From JBGTGG01 sp964398945 (GTDB lineage Bacteria > Bacteroidota > Bacteroidia > Cytophagales > Cyclobacteriaceae): a stretch of 64,000 bases of DNA. The translations under genes were made by a program, and so were the position numbers. Each line of letters opens with the position of its first letter. The first letter of the stretch is position 1. The stretch is from assembly GCA_964398945.1 (NCBI GenBank), contig CAYNOT010000005.1, positions 62,001-126,000 of the forward strand, written 5' to 3'. The notes below the pieces were generated by a model, which ran no database searches, was not told where the DNA came from, and worked only from the letters and a program-made list of their open reading frames with translations. Positions 17,873-25,214 of this stretch are shown here, one piece after another.

Positions 17873-19600
17873 ATGTCTATAGAAAGTGAAGTAAGAACCA
17901 AAGCAAACCATTGGTTGGAAAGTCCGGTAATTGATGCTGGAAGCAAAGCAGAAATCAAAAAGCTGCTTGCTGAAAGCGACCCGAAAGATTTAATCGATAG
18001 TTTCTATAAAGAGTTGGAATTTGGGACCGGAGGACTTCGTGGAGTCATGGGCGTTGGTTCCAATTGCATGAACCGCTACACACTGGGGACAGCTACTCAA
18101 GGCTTAAGCAATTATCTCCTAAAGACATACCCCAACAAAAAAATAAAAGTTGCCATTGCGTTTGATAGCCGTGAGAATAGTGATGTGTTTGCAAAAATAG
18201 TGGCCGATGTTTTCTCTGCCAATGGCATTACAGTCTATCTTTTTCCGGAGCTTCGCCCAACCCCACTCCTTTCTTTTGCCATTCGTTATTTGAAGTGTGA
18301 CTCGGGCGTTGTAATCACCGCATCCCACAACCCAAAAGAGTACAATGGCTATAAGGCGTATTGGAACGATGGTGCACAGGTAATTCCTCCGCATGACGAA
18401 AATATTATTGAAGAGGTCAATAAAATCTCCTCCTTTGAACTCATAAAATTCAACTCTAATCCTGATCTTATCCACACCATTGGTGCTGAAGTTGAAGAAG
18501 CGTACTATGCAGAATTACTAAAATTAATCCCGAACCCTGAGATTGTTTCAAAACATAAAGATATTCCCATTGTTTTTTCCAGTATCCATGGAACCGGGAT
18601 TACAATGGTACCAATTGCGTTGGAGCGAATGGCTTTTACCAACATTCATATTGTTGAAGAGCAAGCTAAACCGGACGGGAAATTCCCAACCGTAAAATCA
18701 CCAAACCCGGAAGAGAAATCCGCAATGGAGTTAGCCATTCAACTGGCCGATAAAGTAGATGCCAATATGGTTTTTGCTACTGATCCGGATGCTGATCGGG
18801 TAGGTGTTGGTATTCGTGATCAAGACGGGGCCATTCGTCTGCTGAATGGAAATGAAGCCTTCTCGTTGTTGATGTGGTTTCTGCTGAAGAATCAAAAAGA
18901 TGTAACGAATGCATACATCGCAAAAACCATCGTAACCTCTGAACTTGTGGATTCAATGGCCGCAAAACTGGGTGTTGAATGTTACAATACCTTAACGGGA
19001 TTTAAGTACATCGCTTCGCTGATGGGAAAACTTGAAGGAAAGAAAAGGTTTATTGCAGCCGGTGAAGAAAGCTATGGCTATATGGTAGGCGATTTTATCC
19101 GCGATAAAGATGCCGTATCAGCCTGTGCATTTTTTGCTGCACTGGCAGCACATGCAGTTGATGCCGGTAAATCGCTCTACGAATGGATGATTGAAATGCA
19201 TAGCGAGTTTGGGTTCTATAAAGAACACCTGATCAACGTAACCAAAAAAGGACAACAAGGTGCACAAGAAATCAAAGCGTTGATGGAGAAATTCCGGAAC
19301 AACCCGCCAAGTGAAATTGGCGGTTCAAAAATTGTTCGCTTATTGGACTACCAAAGCCTTACTGAAAAGAACCATAAAAACGGAGCATCCTCTAAACTTG
19401 ATTTCCCTTCTTCCAATGTATTACAGTTTTACCTTGAAGACGGAACAAAACTCTCCATTCGCCCTTCGGGTACGGAACCAAAAATAAAATTTTACATCAG
19501 CGTAAATGCGGAAGTAAAGGATAAAAGTGATTACGGTCAAGTAAGTCAATTGCTCGACCAACGAATTGAAAAGATAGAGCAGTATTTGAACTCGATTTAA
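17873..19600 (+). CDS. Phospho-sugar mutase (phosphoglucomutase/phosphomannomutase)
   Basis: 575 aa alpha-D-phosphohexomutase. Signatures of all four domains are visible: the phosphoserine loop TASHNPKEYNGYKAYW with S151; the metal loop DPDADRVGVG; the sugar-specificity loop GEESYGYMVGDF; and the phosphate-binding RPSGTEPKIKFYIS. GTGGLRGVMG is the usual N-terminal arginine loop. Length and the GEESYG loop fit the long PgcA-type enzymes that interconvert glucose-1-P and glucose-6-P. It feeds nucleotide-sugar synthesis, so it may supply the polysaccharide cluster. TATCTTTA at 17847-17854 is a likely -7 element. The next gene starts directly after the stop. Confidence 0.93.
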   Translation: MSIESEVRTKANHWLESPVIDAGSKAEIKKLLAESDPKDLIDSFYKELEFGTGGLRGVMGVGSNCMNRYTLGTATQGLSNYLLKTYPNKKIKVAIAFDSRENSDVFAKIVADVFSANGITVYLFPELRPTPLLSFAIRYLKCDSGVVITASHNPKEYNGYKAYWNDGAQVIPPHDENIIEEVNKISSFELIKFNSNPDLIHTIGAEVEEAYYAELLKLIPNPEIVSKHKDIPIVFSSIHGTGITMVPIALERMAFTNIHIVEEQAKPDGKFPTVKSPNPEEKSAMELAIQLADKVDANMVFATDPDADRVGVGIRDQDGAIRLLNGNEAFSLLMWFLLKNQKDVTNAYIAKTIVTSELVDSMAAKLGVECYNTLTGFKYIASLMGKLEGKKRFIAAGEESYGYMVGDFIRDKDAVSACAFFAALAAHAVDAGKSLYEWMIEMHSEFGFYKEHLINVTKKGQQGAQEIKALMEKFRNNPPSEIGGSKIVRLLDYQSLTEKNHKNGASSKLDFPSSNVLQFYLEDGTKLSIRPSGTEPKIKFYISVNAEVKDKSDYGQVSQLLDQRIEKIEQYLNSI

Positions 19601-20056
19601 ATGGTTATCGAAACTTTACACTTACACTATTTATTTACACGCGATTTAGCATTGCTAAAAAAAGAAATCGAAGCGTATCCGGATACGGAAAGTCTTTGGA
19701 GGGTGGAAGGAAATATTACAAATTCAGCTGCTAATCTTTGCCTCCACTTGTGTGGAAACCTTCAACATTTCATTGGAGCAGTTCTTGGCAATACCGGTTA
19801 CATCCGAAATCGTGAACAGGAATTTTTGCCAGATCAGGGAATCTGTCAAACGGAATTGATTGCTGAAATTGAAAAGACAAAAGATGTTGTATCAACAACT
19901 CTATCAAATCTTGATGTCACATTTCTTGAAACTGACTATCCGCAACAAGTCTTGGGCAGGACATTCAGCACCGTAGGTTTTCTAATACATCTCTCGGAGC
20001 ACTTAAATTATCACCTTGGCCAGATCAATTATCACCGGAGAATAATTGCTAATTAA
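19601..20056 (+). CDS. DinB-like (DUF1572-type) four-helix protein
   Basis: 151 aa; the ATG follows the mutase TAA with no gap, so it is very probably co-transcribed and translationally coupled. Helical throughout. LCLHLCGNLQHFIGAVLG and LIHLSEHLNYHLGQINYHRR carry the three spaced His typical of DinB/YfiT metal sites (LHLCGNLQHF, HLSEHLNYHLGQ). Such proteins bind a divalent metal and some act as thiol transferases; the function here is unknown and no link to the mutase is known. Confidence 0.8.
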   Translation: MVIETLHLHYLFTRDLALLKKEIEAYPDTESLWRVEGNITNSAANLCLHLCGNLQHFIGAVLGNTGYIRNREQEFLPDQGICQTELIAEIEKTKDVVSTTLSNLDVTFLETDYPQQVLGRTFSTVGFLIHLSEHLNYHLGQINYHRRIIAN

Positions 20057-20104
20057 CTGATTGCTAATGTGCTTATTTGAAAATATCCCCACCCTGGGCT
20101 GTGT

Positions 20105-20240
20105 ATTTCTAATTGTCGTTCTGGACTAAAGTCCAAAGGACGAAAAATTCATTTGCCACGCACTTAAGTGCGTGGCAAATGAATACAAAGACGAAAGGGC
20201 TTTAGCCCAAATGCCTAGTTCACCTGCCACAATTAGAAAT
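20105..20240. repeat. Nested inverted-repeat (BIME/MITE-like) element
   Basis: Outer 11-bp perfect inverted repeats ATTTCTAATTG (20105-20115) and CAATTAGAAAT (20230-20240). Inside, hairpins GGACT-AA-AGTCC (20123-20134) and GGGCT-TT-AGCCC (20197-20208), which are mirror-related. In the centre a perfect 38-bp palindrome, 20147-20184, with arms ATTCATTTGCCACGCACTT. All parts are symmetric around the centre. No transposase gene is in the window. It may also terminate transcription from both sides. Confidence 0.8.
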
Positions 20241-20262
20241 TCACCCGTTAGGAATTAGTGAT

Positions 20263-20283
20263 TTAGGAATTGGAAATTCCTAA
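20263..20283 (+). other. Hairpin just before mtaB
   Basis: TTAGGAATT, loop GGA, AATTCCTAA: a 9-bp perfect stem 15 bp before the mtaB ATG. A direct copy of TTAGGAATT is at 20248-20256. TACCTTTG at 20285-20292 resembles a -7 element but would leave almost no leader, so the arrangement is unclear. Confidence 0.4.
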
Positions 20284-20298
20284 TTACCTTTGCCCCCA

Positions 20299-21627
20299 AT
20301 GAAAAAAGTAGCTTTTTATACGCTGGGTTGCAAACTGAACTATTCGGAGACGTCCACGATTTCGCGGATGTTTGAAGAAAAAGGGTATAAAAAAGTCGAT
20401 TTCACCGATGCGCCCGACATTTTCATTATCAACACCTGTTCCGTTACGGAAAATGCAGATAAAAAATGCAAGAAGGTTGTGCGGGAGGCGCGCTCCATTT
20501 CCCCGGAAGGGTATGTGGCCATTATTGGTTGTTATGCGCAATTAAAACCGAAAGAGATTTCAGAAATACCAGGCGTAGACGCTGTTTTGGGCGCTGCAGA
20601 AAAATTCAGGTTGGTTGAACTATTGGATGGTTTTGTGAGGTCCCCGGAAGCAGTAGTGTACGCCTCCGAAATTGAAGAAGCAAAGAAATTCAATACTTCA
20701 TATTCAATGCACGATCGTACCCGAACCTTTTTAAAGGTTCAGGATGGATGCGATTACTCATGTTCCTTTTGTACCATTCCATTGGCGCGCGGTAATAGCC
20801 GAAGCGACAGCATCGAAAACATTGTAAAAACAGCAACCGAAATTGCGCAGACAGATGTAAAAGAAATCGTTTTGACGGGTGTCAATACCGGGGACTTTGG
20901 AATTCAGGAAGGCAAGCGCGTTGAACATTTTATCGACCTGATAAAAGCACTCGATGAAGTTGAAGGAGTAGAGCGGTTCCGGATTTCTTCTATTGAGCCG
21001 AATTTGATCACCGATGAAATCATTGATTTTGTTTCCCAATCAAAGCGGTTCGTGCCGCATTTCCATATCCCGTTACAATCCGGATCGAATAAAATCCTGC
21101 GGCTCATGCGCAGGCGCTACCAGCGCGAACTTTACCAATTGCGCGTGGCATTTATCAAATCGAAAATGCCCCATGCATGTATTGGTGTGGATGTGATTGT
21201 GGGGTTTCCGGGAGAGTCGGATGAGGATTTTTTGGAAACCTATCAATTTCTAAACGAGCTTGATATTTCCTATTTACATGTGTTCACGTATTCCGAAAGG
21301 GAAAATACATTGGCCTCCGAAATGCCCGATGTTGTTCCGGGAAGTAAACGCTCGGACCGGTCGAAAATGTTGCACAACCTTTCGGAAAAGAAGCGGAGAA
21401 AATTCTATGAAGACAATACCGGGCGCGCTTCAAAAGTCCTTTTCGAAAACGATATCCAAAACGGGCAAATGCATGGCTTCACTGAAAACTATATCCGTGT
21501 TGAAGCGAAGTACGATCCTATATTAATCAATGAAATGGTGGACGTTGCTCTGTCTAAAATCGGTGAAACGGGAAATATGTTGGTCGCTGAATTGGATCTT
21601 CAAACCATAGTCCATGAGACGAACTGA
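20299..21627 (+). CDS. mtaB: tRNA t6A37 methylthiotransferase MtaB
   Basis: 442 aa from ATG 20299; a TTG 9 bp upstream is in frame but unlikely. Radical-SAM methylthiotransferase that adds a methylthio group to t6A37 in tRNA. N-terminal MTTase domain Cys C11 (TLGCKLNYSE), C47 (NTCSVTENADKKC) and C78 (IIGCYAQ); radical-SAM cluster C151, C155, C158 in DGCDYSCSFCTIP. GVNTGDFG and the C-terminal TRAM-like part follow. The start TLGCKLNYSET and GVNTGD fit MtaB better than MiaB or RimO. Confidence 0.93.
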   Translation: MKKVAFYTLGCKLNYSETSTISRMFEEKGYKKVDFTDAPDIFIINTCSVTENADKKCKKVVREARSISPEGYVAIIGCYAQLKPKEISEIPGVDAVLGAAEKFRLVELLDGFVRSPEAVVYASEIEEAKKFNTSYSMHDRTRTFLKVQDGCDYSCSFCTIPLARGNSRSDSIENIVKTATEIAQTDVKEIVLTGVNTGDFGIQEGKRVEHFIDLIKALDEVEGVERFRISSIEPNLITDEIIDFVSQSKRFVPHFHIPLQSGSNKILRLMRRRYQRELYQLRVAFIKSKMPHACIGVDVIVGFPGESDEDFLETYQFLNELDISYLHVFTYSERENTLASEMPDVVPGSKRSDRSKMLHNLSEKKRRKFYEDNTGRASKVLFENDIQNGQMHGFTENYIRVEAKYDPILINEMVDVALSKIGETGNMLVAELDLQTIVHETN

Positions 21628-21986
21628 GTGTTTGCAACACTTTTGAGGTAGAAATTTACATTTCATTTTTAAAAGGCTCGTACTCAGTACGCATACATTT
21701 CAATGTAGTATTTCCCACCTTTATCAATAAAACCTGTTGAATCAGAAGAGAATTCTGCCTGCTCTTTATGGTTGATTACCAGTTAGTTAATAACATTATC
21801 CATTCCATTTCAATATTTAAGTCCCGTATCCAAAGGTTGGGCAATATGAAGTATTCGGAGGTTTATGTTTCTATAAATAACCTAAAATCAAACTCTTCTT
21901 GCATCGATTAGAATCCCGGCTTTACTACGAAATGCCATTTTGCACGACAACCTACCTTTGATCTATCAAAAAAACATATAGTGGCT
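21628..21986. other. Intergenic space, no gene seen
   Basis: About 360 bp after mtaB. It holds a small palindrome CGTACTCAGTACG (around 21677), a 47-codon ORF at 21768 that looks random, and TACCTTTG (21953-21960), a good -7 promoter element before the micro-ORF at 21987, though no proper -33 element stands at the right distance. I see no RNA gene. Confidence 0.5.
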
Positions 21987-22079
21987 ATGAAATGGCTATG
22001 TAAATACTTTTCACCAACCGAAATGATTATTTCAGCCATTCTCCCGCTAAGGCGGGGCAGGTATGTGACCTTGATCTAA
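21987..22079 (+). CDS. Micro-ORF, 30 aa, MKW family (copy B)
   Basis: 30 codons: MKWLCKYFSPTEM, then IISAILPLRRGRYVTLI, TAA. 12 nt before the lipoprotein ATG at 22092, the same layout as copy A at 5812. Compared with copy A it carries an extra ~20 bp that contains a GC-rich hairpin (CCCGC, TAAG, GCGGG region 22043-22057), as if a small palindromic unit had entered the ORF in frame. Preceded by TACCTTTG. Either a small membrane-associated peptide or a leader peptide for the gene behind it. Confidence 0.45.
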   Translation: MKWLCKYFSPTEMIISAILPLRRGRYVTLI

Positions 22080-22091
22080 AATTATAAACAC

Positions 22092-22271
22092 ATGAAAAAA
22101 ATCTTATTGATCGCGATTGTCGGCATGTTTATACTAACATCCTGCGGGGCCAGCGACTACCTGGGATGTCCTGCATACTCCAGCAACCAGACCATGATCA
22201 CCAAACATGGTAAGAAGGCACAGCATCGGTATGTCAAAAATAATAAACCCAAAAAAATCAAGGTTTGGTAG
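22092..22271 (+). CDS. Small lipoprotein, 59 aa
   Basis: An ATG ORF with a type II signal peptide: MKKILLIAIVGMFILTSCGA, lipobox LTSC with lipidated C18. The mature part is short (about 42 aa) and ends strongly basic (KNNKPKKIKVW). It has a second Cys in YLGCPAYSS. No domain recognised; similar tiny basic-tailed lipoproteins are common in Bacteroidota. A bidirectional terminator follows. Confidence 0.7.
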   Translation: MKKILLIAIVGMFILTSCGASDYLGCPAYSSNQTMITKHGKKAQHRYVKNNKPKKIKVW

Positions 22272-22283
22272 AGGGAGCCCGGG

Positions 22284-22328
22284 AAAGGGAGCCGGTGTAG
22301 AAGCCGTGTGAAGTTGAGGCTCCCTTTT
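22284..22328. terminator. Bidirectional terminator
   Basis: AAAGGGAGCC (22284-22293) pairs with GGCTCCCTTTT (22318-22328), with T-run and A-run ends, between the lipoprotein stop (22271) and the convergent ABC ATPase stop (22327). Confidence 0.6.
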
Positions 22329-22977
22329 ATTTTACCATTCCATCTATAATTTCAATTTTCCTGTCAGCCATTGCCGCCAATTCTTCGTTGTGTGTTACAA
22401 TCACAAAAGTTTGATCCAGTTCTGATCGGAGTTTAAAAAACAATTCATGTAGTTCAAGTGCGTTCTTCGAGTCAAGGTTTCCACTTGGTTCATCTGCCAT
22501 TACCAGTTTAGGGGAATTAATCAATGCACGGGCCACCGCGGTTCGTTGCTGTTCACCACCGGAAAGTTCACTTGGTTTATGGTCTGCACGATGACCAACG
22601 CCCAGTATCTTTACTAGCTCCAACGCTTTATTTCGAACAGTTTTTTCATTGATTCCTCCAATTAAACCCGGAATCATAATATTTTCCAATGCTGAAAACT
22701 CCGGAAGTAGATTGTGGAATTGAAACACAAACCCCATTGTTTTGTTTCGGAATGCCGCCAACTCCTTTGATGAGCGGTTGAAGACATCCATTGAATCCAG
22801 GAAAACATTTCCTGAATCGGGCGTATCAAGTGTACCCAAAATATGTAAAAGTGTGCTTTTACCGGCACCCGATGCACCGACAATAGCAACAACTTCACCT
22901 TTTACGACTTCCAAGTCAATACCTTTTAGTACTTTTAAATCGCCATAAGATTTTTCAATCTGAACTGCCTTGAGCAT
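22327..22977 (-). CDS. ABC transporter ATP-binding protein, LolD/MacB type
   Basis: 216 aa ATPase. Walker A GASGAGKS (34-41), Q-loop VFQFHNLLPEF (Q86), signature LSGGEQQR (138-145), Walker B LVMADEPSG (158-166), and switch His VTHNEEL (H196). Length and the FQFHNLLPEFSALENI motif place it in the LolD/FtsE/MacB group, which powers lipoprotein release or related envelope export. No permease gene lies next to it, so the membrane partner must be elsewhere. Divergent from sucC. Confidence 0.88.
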   Translation of the reverse strand: MLKAVQIEKSYGDLKVLKGIDLEVVKGEVVAIVGASGAGKSTLLHILGTLDTPDSGNVFLDSMDVFNRSSKELAAFRNKTMGFVFQFHNLLPEFSALENIMIPGLIGGINEKTVRNKALELVKILGVGHRADHKPSELSGGEQQRTAVARALINSPKLVMADEPSGNLDSKNALELHELFFKLRSELDQTFVIVTHNEELAAMADRKIEIIDGMVK

Positions 22978-23015
22978 CTTTGTGAGATTGATTAATAAAC
23001 CAATTAAGGCCTAAA

Positions 23016-23027
23016 GAAACTAGTTTC
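23016..23027. promoter_or_regulatory. 12-bp palindrome between divergent genes
   Basis: GAAACTAGTTTC, a perfect palindrome in the 67-bp space between the ABC ATPase and sucC starts. It could be an operator for either gene, or chance. Confidence 0.3.
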
Positions 23028-23044
23028 GATCCAAAACAAAAAAT

Positions 23045-24253
23045 ATGAACATTCACGAATACCAAGGCAAGGAATTATTGAGTAAATATGGAGTCGCCAT
23101 TCAGCGCGGTATTGTGGCCGACACGCCCGATCAGGCATTGGCTGCAGCAAAGGAACTTCAGGCAGAGACGGGCACCAGTTGGTTCGTTATAAAATCTCAA
23201 ATCCATGCCGGGGGCCGCGGAAAAGGAACGGTGCAAGAGACCGGTTCAAAAGGTGTGGTGCTGGCAAAAAGCCTGGCAGAAGTGTCTGAGAAAACGAAAG
23301 CAATTTTAGGTGGAACACTTGTTACAATACAAACCGGCCCTGCCGGCAAAAAGGTGAATAATGTCCTGATTGCAGAAGACGTTTATTATCCTGGGGAATC
23401 CGAACCAAAAGAATACTATATAAGCATCCTGTTGGACCGATCAAAAGGTGTTCCTGTGATTATGGCTTCCACTGAAGGCGGGGTCAATATTGAAGAAGTC
23501 GCAGAAGCAACCCCTGAAAAAATCGTGAAAGAATGGATTGATCCACGATTGGGTTTGCAACCTTTTCAAGCAAGAAAAGTGGCTTTTGCCCTGGGGATGG
23601 GAGGAAATGCCTTTAAGGAAATGGTAAAGTTTATTCATTCCCTTTACGCAGCTTATATCGGGTTAGATGCTTCTATGTTTGAAATCAACCCCTTGCTTAA
23701 GACCTCCGATAATAAAATACTTGCTGTAGACTCAAAAGTTAATCTTGACGATAATGCATTGTTCCGCCACAAAGATTTATCAGAACTCCGAGATATTACG
23801 GAAGAAGATCCATTGGAGGTAGAAGCGAGCAAATCAGGACTGAATTATATAAAACTCGATGGAAATGTTGGCTGTATGGTAAATGGGGCCGGATTGGCAA
23901 TGGCCACCATGGATATTATCAAATTGTCGGGTGGCGAACCTGCCAACTTCCTTGATGTTGGGGGTGGGGCAAATGCAGAAACCGTAGAAGCAGGGTTCAG
24001 GATCATTTTAAAAGATCCCAACGTAAAAGCCATCCTTATCAACATTTTTGGGGGTATTGTGCGGTGCGACCGGGTAGCCAATGGAGTGGTAGAGGCATAC
24101 AAAAAGATTGGCGATATACAAGTGCCAATAATTGTGCGTTTGCAGGGTACTAATGCGGAAGAAGGGGCTAAGATTATTGAAGAATCAGGCTTAAAAGTAT
24201 TTTCAGCCATCTTATTGAAAGATGCCGCTAAAAAGGTAAGTGAAGTTCTATAA
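23045..24253 (+). CDS. sucC: Succinyl-CoA synthetase beta subunit (ADP-forming)
   Basis: 402 aa TCA-cycle enzyme subunit: succinyl-CoA + ADP + Pi to succinate + ATP + CoA. N-terminal MNIHEYQGKELLSKYGV and the ATP-grasp segment SQIHAGGRGKG are as in SucC. The C-terminal flavodoxin-like part has GAGLAMATMDIIKLSGG, NFLDVGGGAN and NIFGGIVRCDRVANG, the conserved interface with SucD. Length is normal (~390-400). sucD is not adjacent. Confidence 0.96.
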   Translation: MNIHEYQGKELLSKYGVAIQRGIVADTPDQALAAAKELQAETGTSWFVIKSQIHAGGRGKGTVQETGSKGVVLAKSLAEVSEKTKAILGGTLVTIQTGPAGKKVNNVLIAEDVYYPGESEPKEYYISILLDRSKGVPVIMASTEGGVNIEEVAEATPEKIVKEWIDPRLGLQPFQARKVAFALGMGGNAFKEMVKFIHSLYAAYIGLDASMFEINPLLKTSDNKILAVDSKVNLDDNALFRHKDLSELRDITEEDPLEVEASKSGLNYIKLDGNVGCMVNGAGLAMATMDIIKLSGGEPANFLDVGGGANAETVEAGFRIILKDPNVKAILINIFGGIVRCDRVANGVVEAYKKIGDIQVPIIVRLQGTNAEEGAKIIEESGLKVFSAILLKDAAKKVSEVL

Positions 24254-24255
24254 AT

Positions 24256-24277
24256 AGGCATTTTTATAAAAAAGCCT
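24256..24277 (+). terminator. Weak terminator after sucC
   Basis: AGGC and GCCT flank an A/T stem (TTTTT/AAAAA) with one mismatch and a very small loop, directly after the sucC stop. Plausible but weak. Confidence 0.3.
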
Positions 24278-24342
24278 TATATTTCGTAAAATTGGCTGAA
24301 ATGAAATCTTCCATGTGCACACCTGAAAACAAAAATTAACAC

Positions 24343-25212
24343 ATGAAAAGGGTAATTATCGTATTTCTGGCGCTCGTTATAACATTACCAGAAGTGTTGG
24401 CGCAAAGTTTCTATTCCATCAGGCGTGAAAGGGATGTGATCGCCACTTTCGGGGGGGGTACTTCCACATATTATGGTGAACTGGCTAATCCGGGTGATTA
24501 TATTGATGCCAAGCCAACATTCAATGTAGGGTTACAATATTATTTTACTAATAGAATCAGTGGTCGTGCCGAACTTACCTGGTTCCAACTAGCTGGCGAT
24601 GACGCAAAAGCTGATGATCAAAGTCGGGTTAACAGAAACTTATCCTTCTCATCCAATAATTTAGAACTAAGCGCGACTGGGGCTGTTAATCTATTTCCCA
24701 TGGGGCAGAGGTTTTACCAACGACCTCCCATCAATTTTTATGGCTTCGCGGGTGTTGGCCTGGTCTACATCAACCCAAAAGCTGAGTATGAAGGTAAAAA
24801 ATATGCCCTTCAACCACTCCAGACCGAGGATGTAAAATACAGCAGAGTTCAATTTGTTGTACCGTATGGAATTGGAGCGCGATTAAAAGCTGGCCCTTTT
24901 GTGAACATAGCAATTGAAGGTGGATGGCGATTTACTTTTACTGATTACCTGGATGACGTAAGTACAATCCATCCCGATAAATCCTCATGGACTGACCCGA
25001 TTCGTATCGCGTTGTCTGATAGAAGACAAGAAGGTGACCAAGACCTGGATCCGTATGCACCTGGAACGCAACGTGGAAACCCCGATAAGAATGACCAGTA
25101 TTTCCTGTTAACAGCAAAAATAGAGGTCTATTTACCTAGCGGGGTTTTCGGAACAAACTCGCAACGAAAACTATATAACCGTAAAAGAAAGGCTATTTAT
25201 CGTAGAAGGTAA
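24343..25212 (+). CDS. DUF6089-family outer membrane protein
   Basis: 289 aa with signal peptide (ends PEVLAQ, residue ~20). The body resembles an eight-stranded outer membrane beta-barrel: FGGGTSTYYGELANPG near residues 37-52, FNVGLQYYFTNRISGRAELTW, FYGFAGVGLVYINPKAEY and VPYGIGARLKAGPFVNIAIEGGW cut into alternating strands, with GWRFTFTDYLDDVS near the end. This is the pattern of DUF6089 proteins of Bacteroidota. A basic tail (RKLYNRKRKAIYRRR) follows the last strand, which is unusual for a barrel. Ends 2 bp from the convergent pglF-like gene. Function unknown. Confidence 0.82.
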   Translation: MKRVIIVFLALVITLPEVLAQSFYSIRRERDVIATFGGGTSTYYGELANPGDYIDAKPTFNVGLQYYFTNRISGRAELTWFQLAGDDAKADDQSRVNRNLSFSSNNLELSATGAVNLFPMGQRFYQRPPINFYGFAGVGLVYINPKAEYEGKKYALQPLQTEDVKYSRVQFVVPYGIGARLKAGPFVNIAIEGGWRFTFTDYLDDVSTIHPDKSSWTDPIRIALSDRRQEGDQDLDPYAPGTQRGNPDKNDQYFLLTAKIEVYLPSGVFGTNSQRKLYNRKRKAIYRRR

Positions 25213-25214
25213 TA

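Noticed and set aside
21768..21911. 47-codon ORF on the plus strand
   Set aside because: No motif, no partner; length is expected by chance in an A/T-rich stretch.
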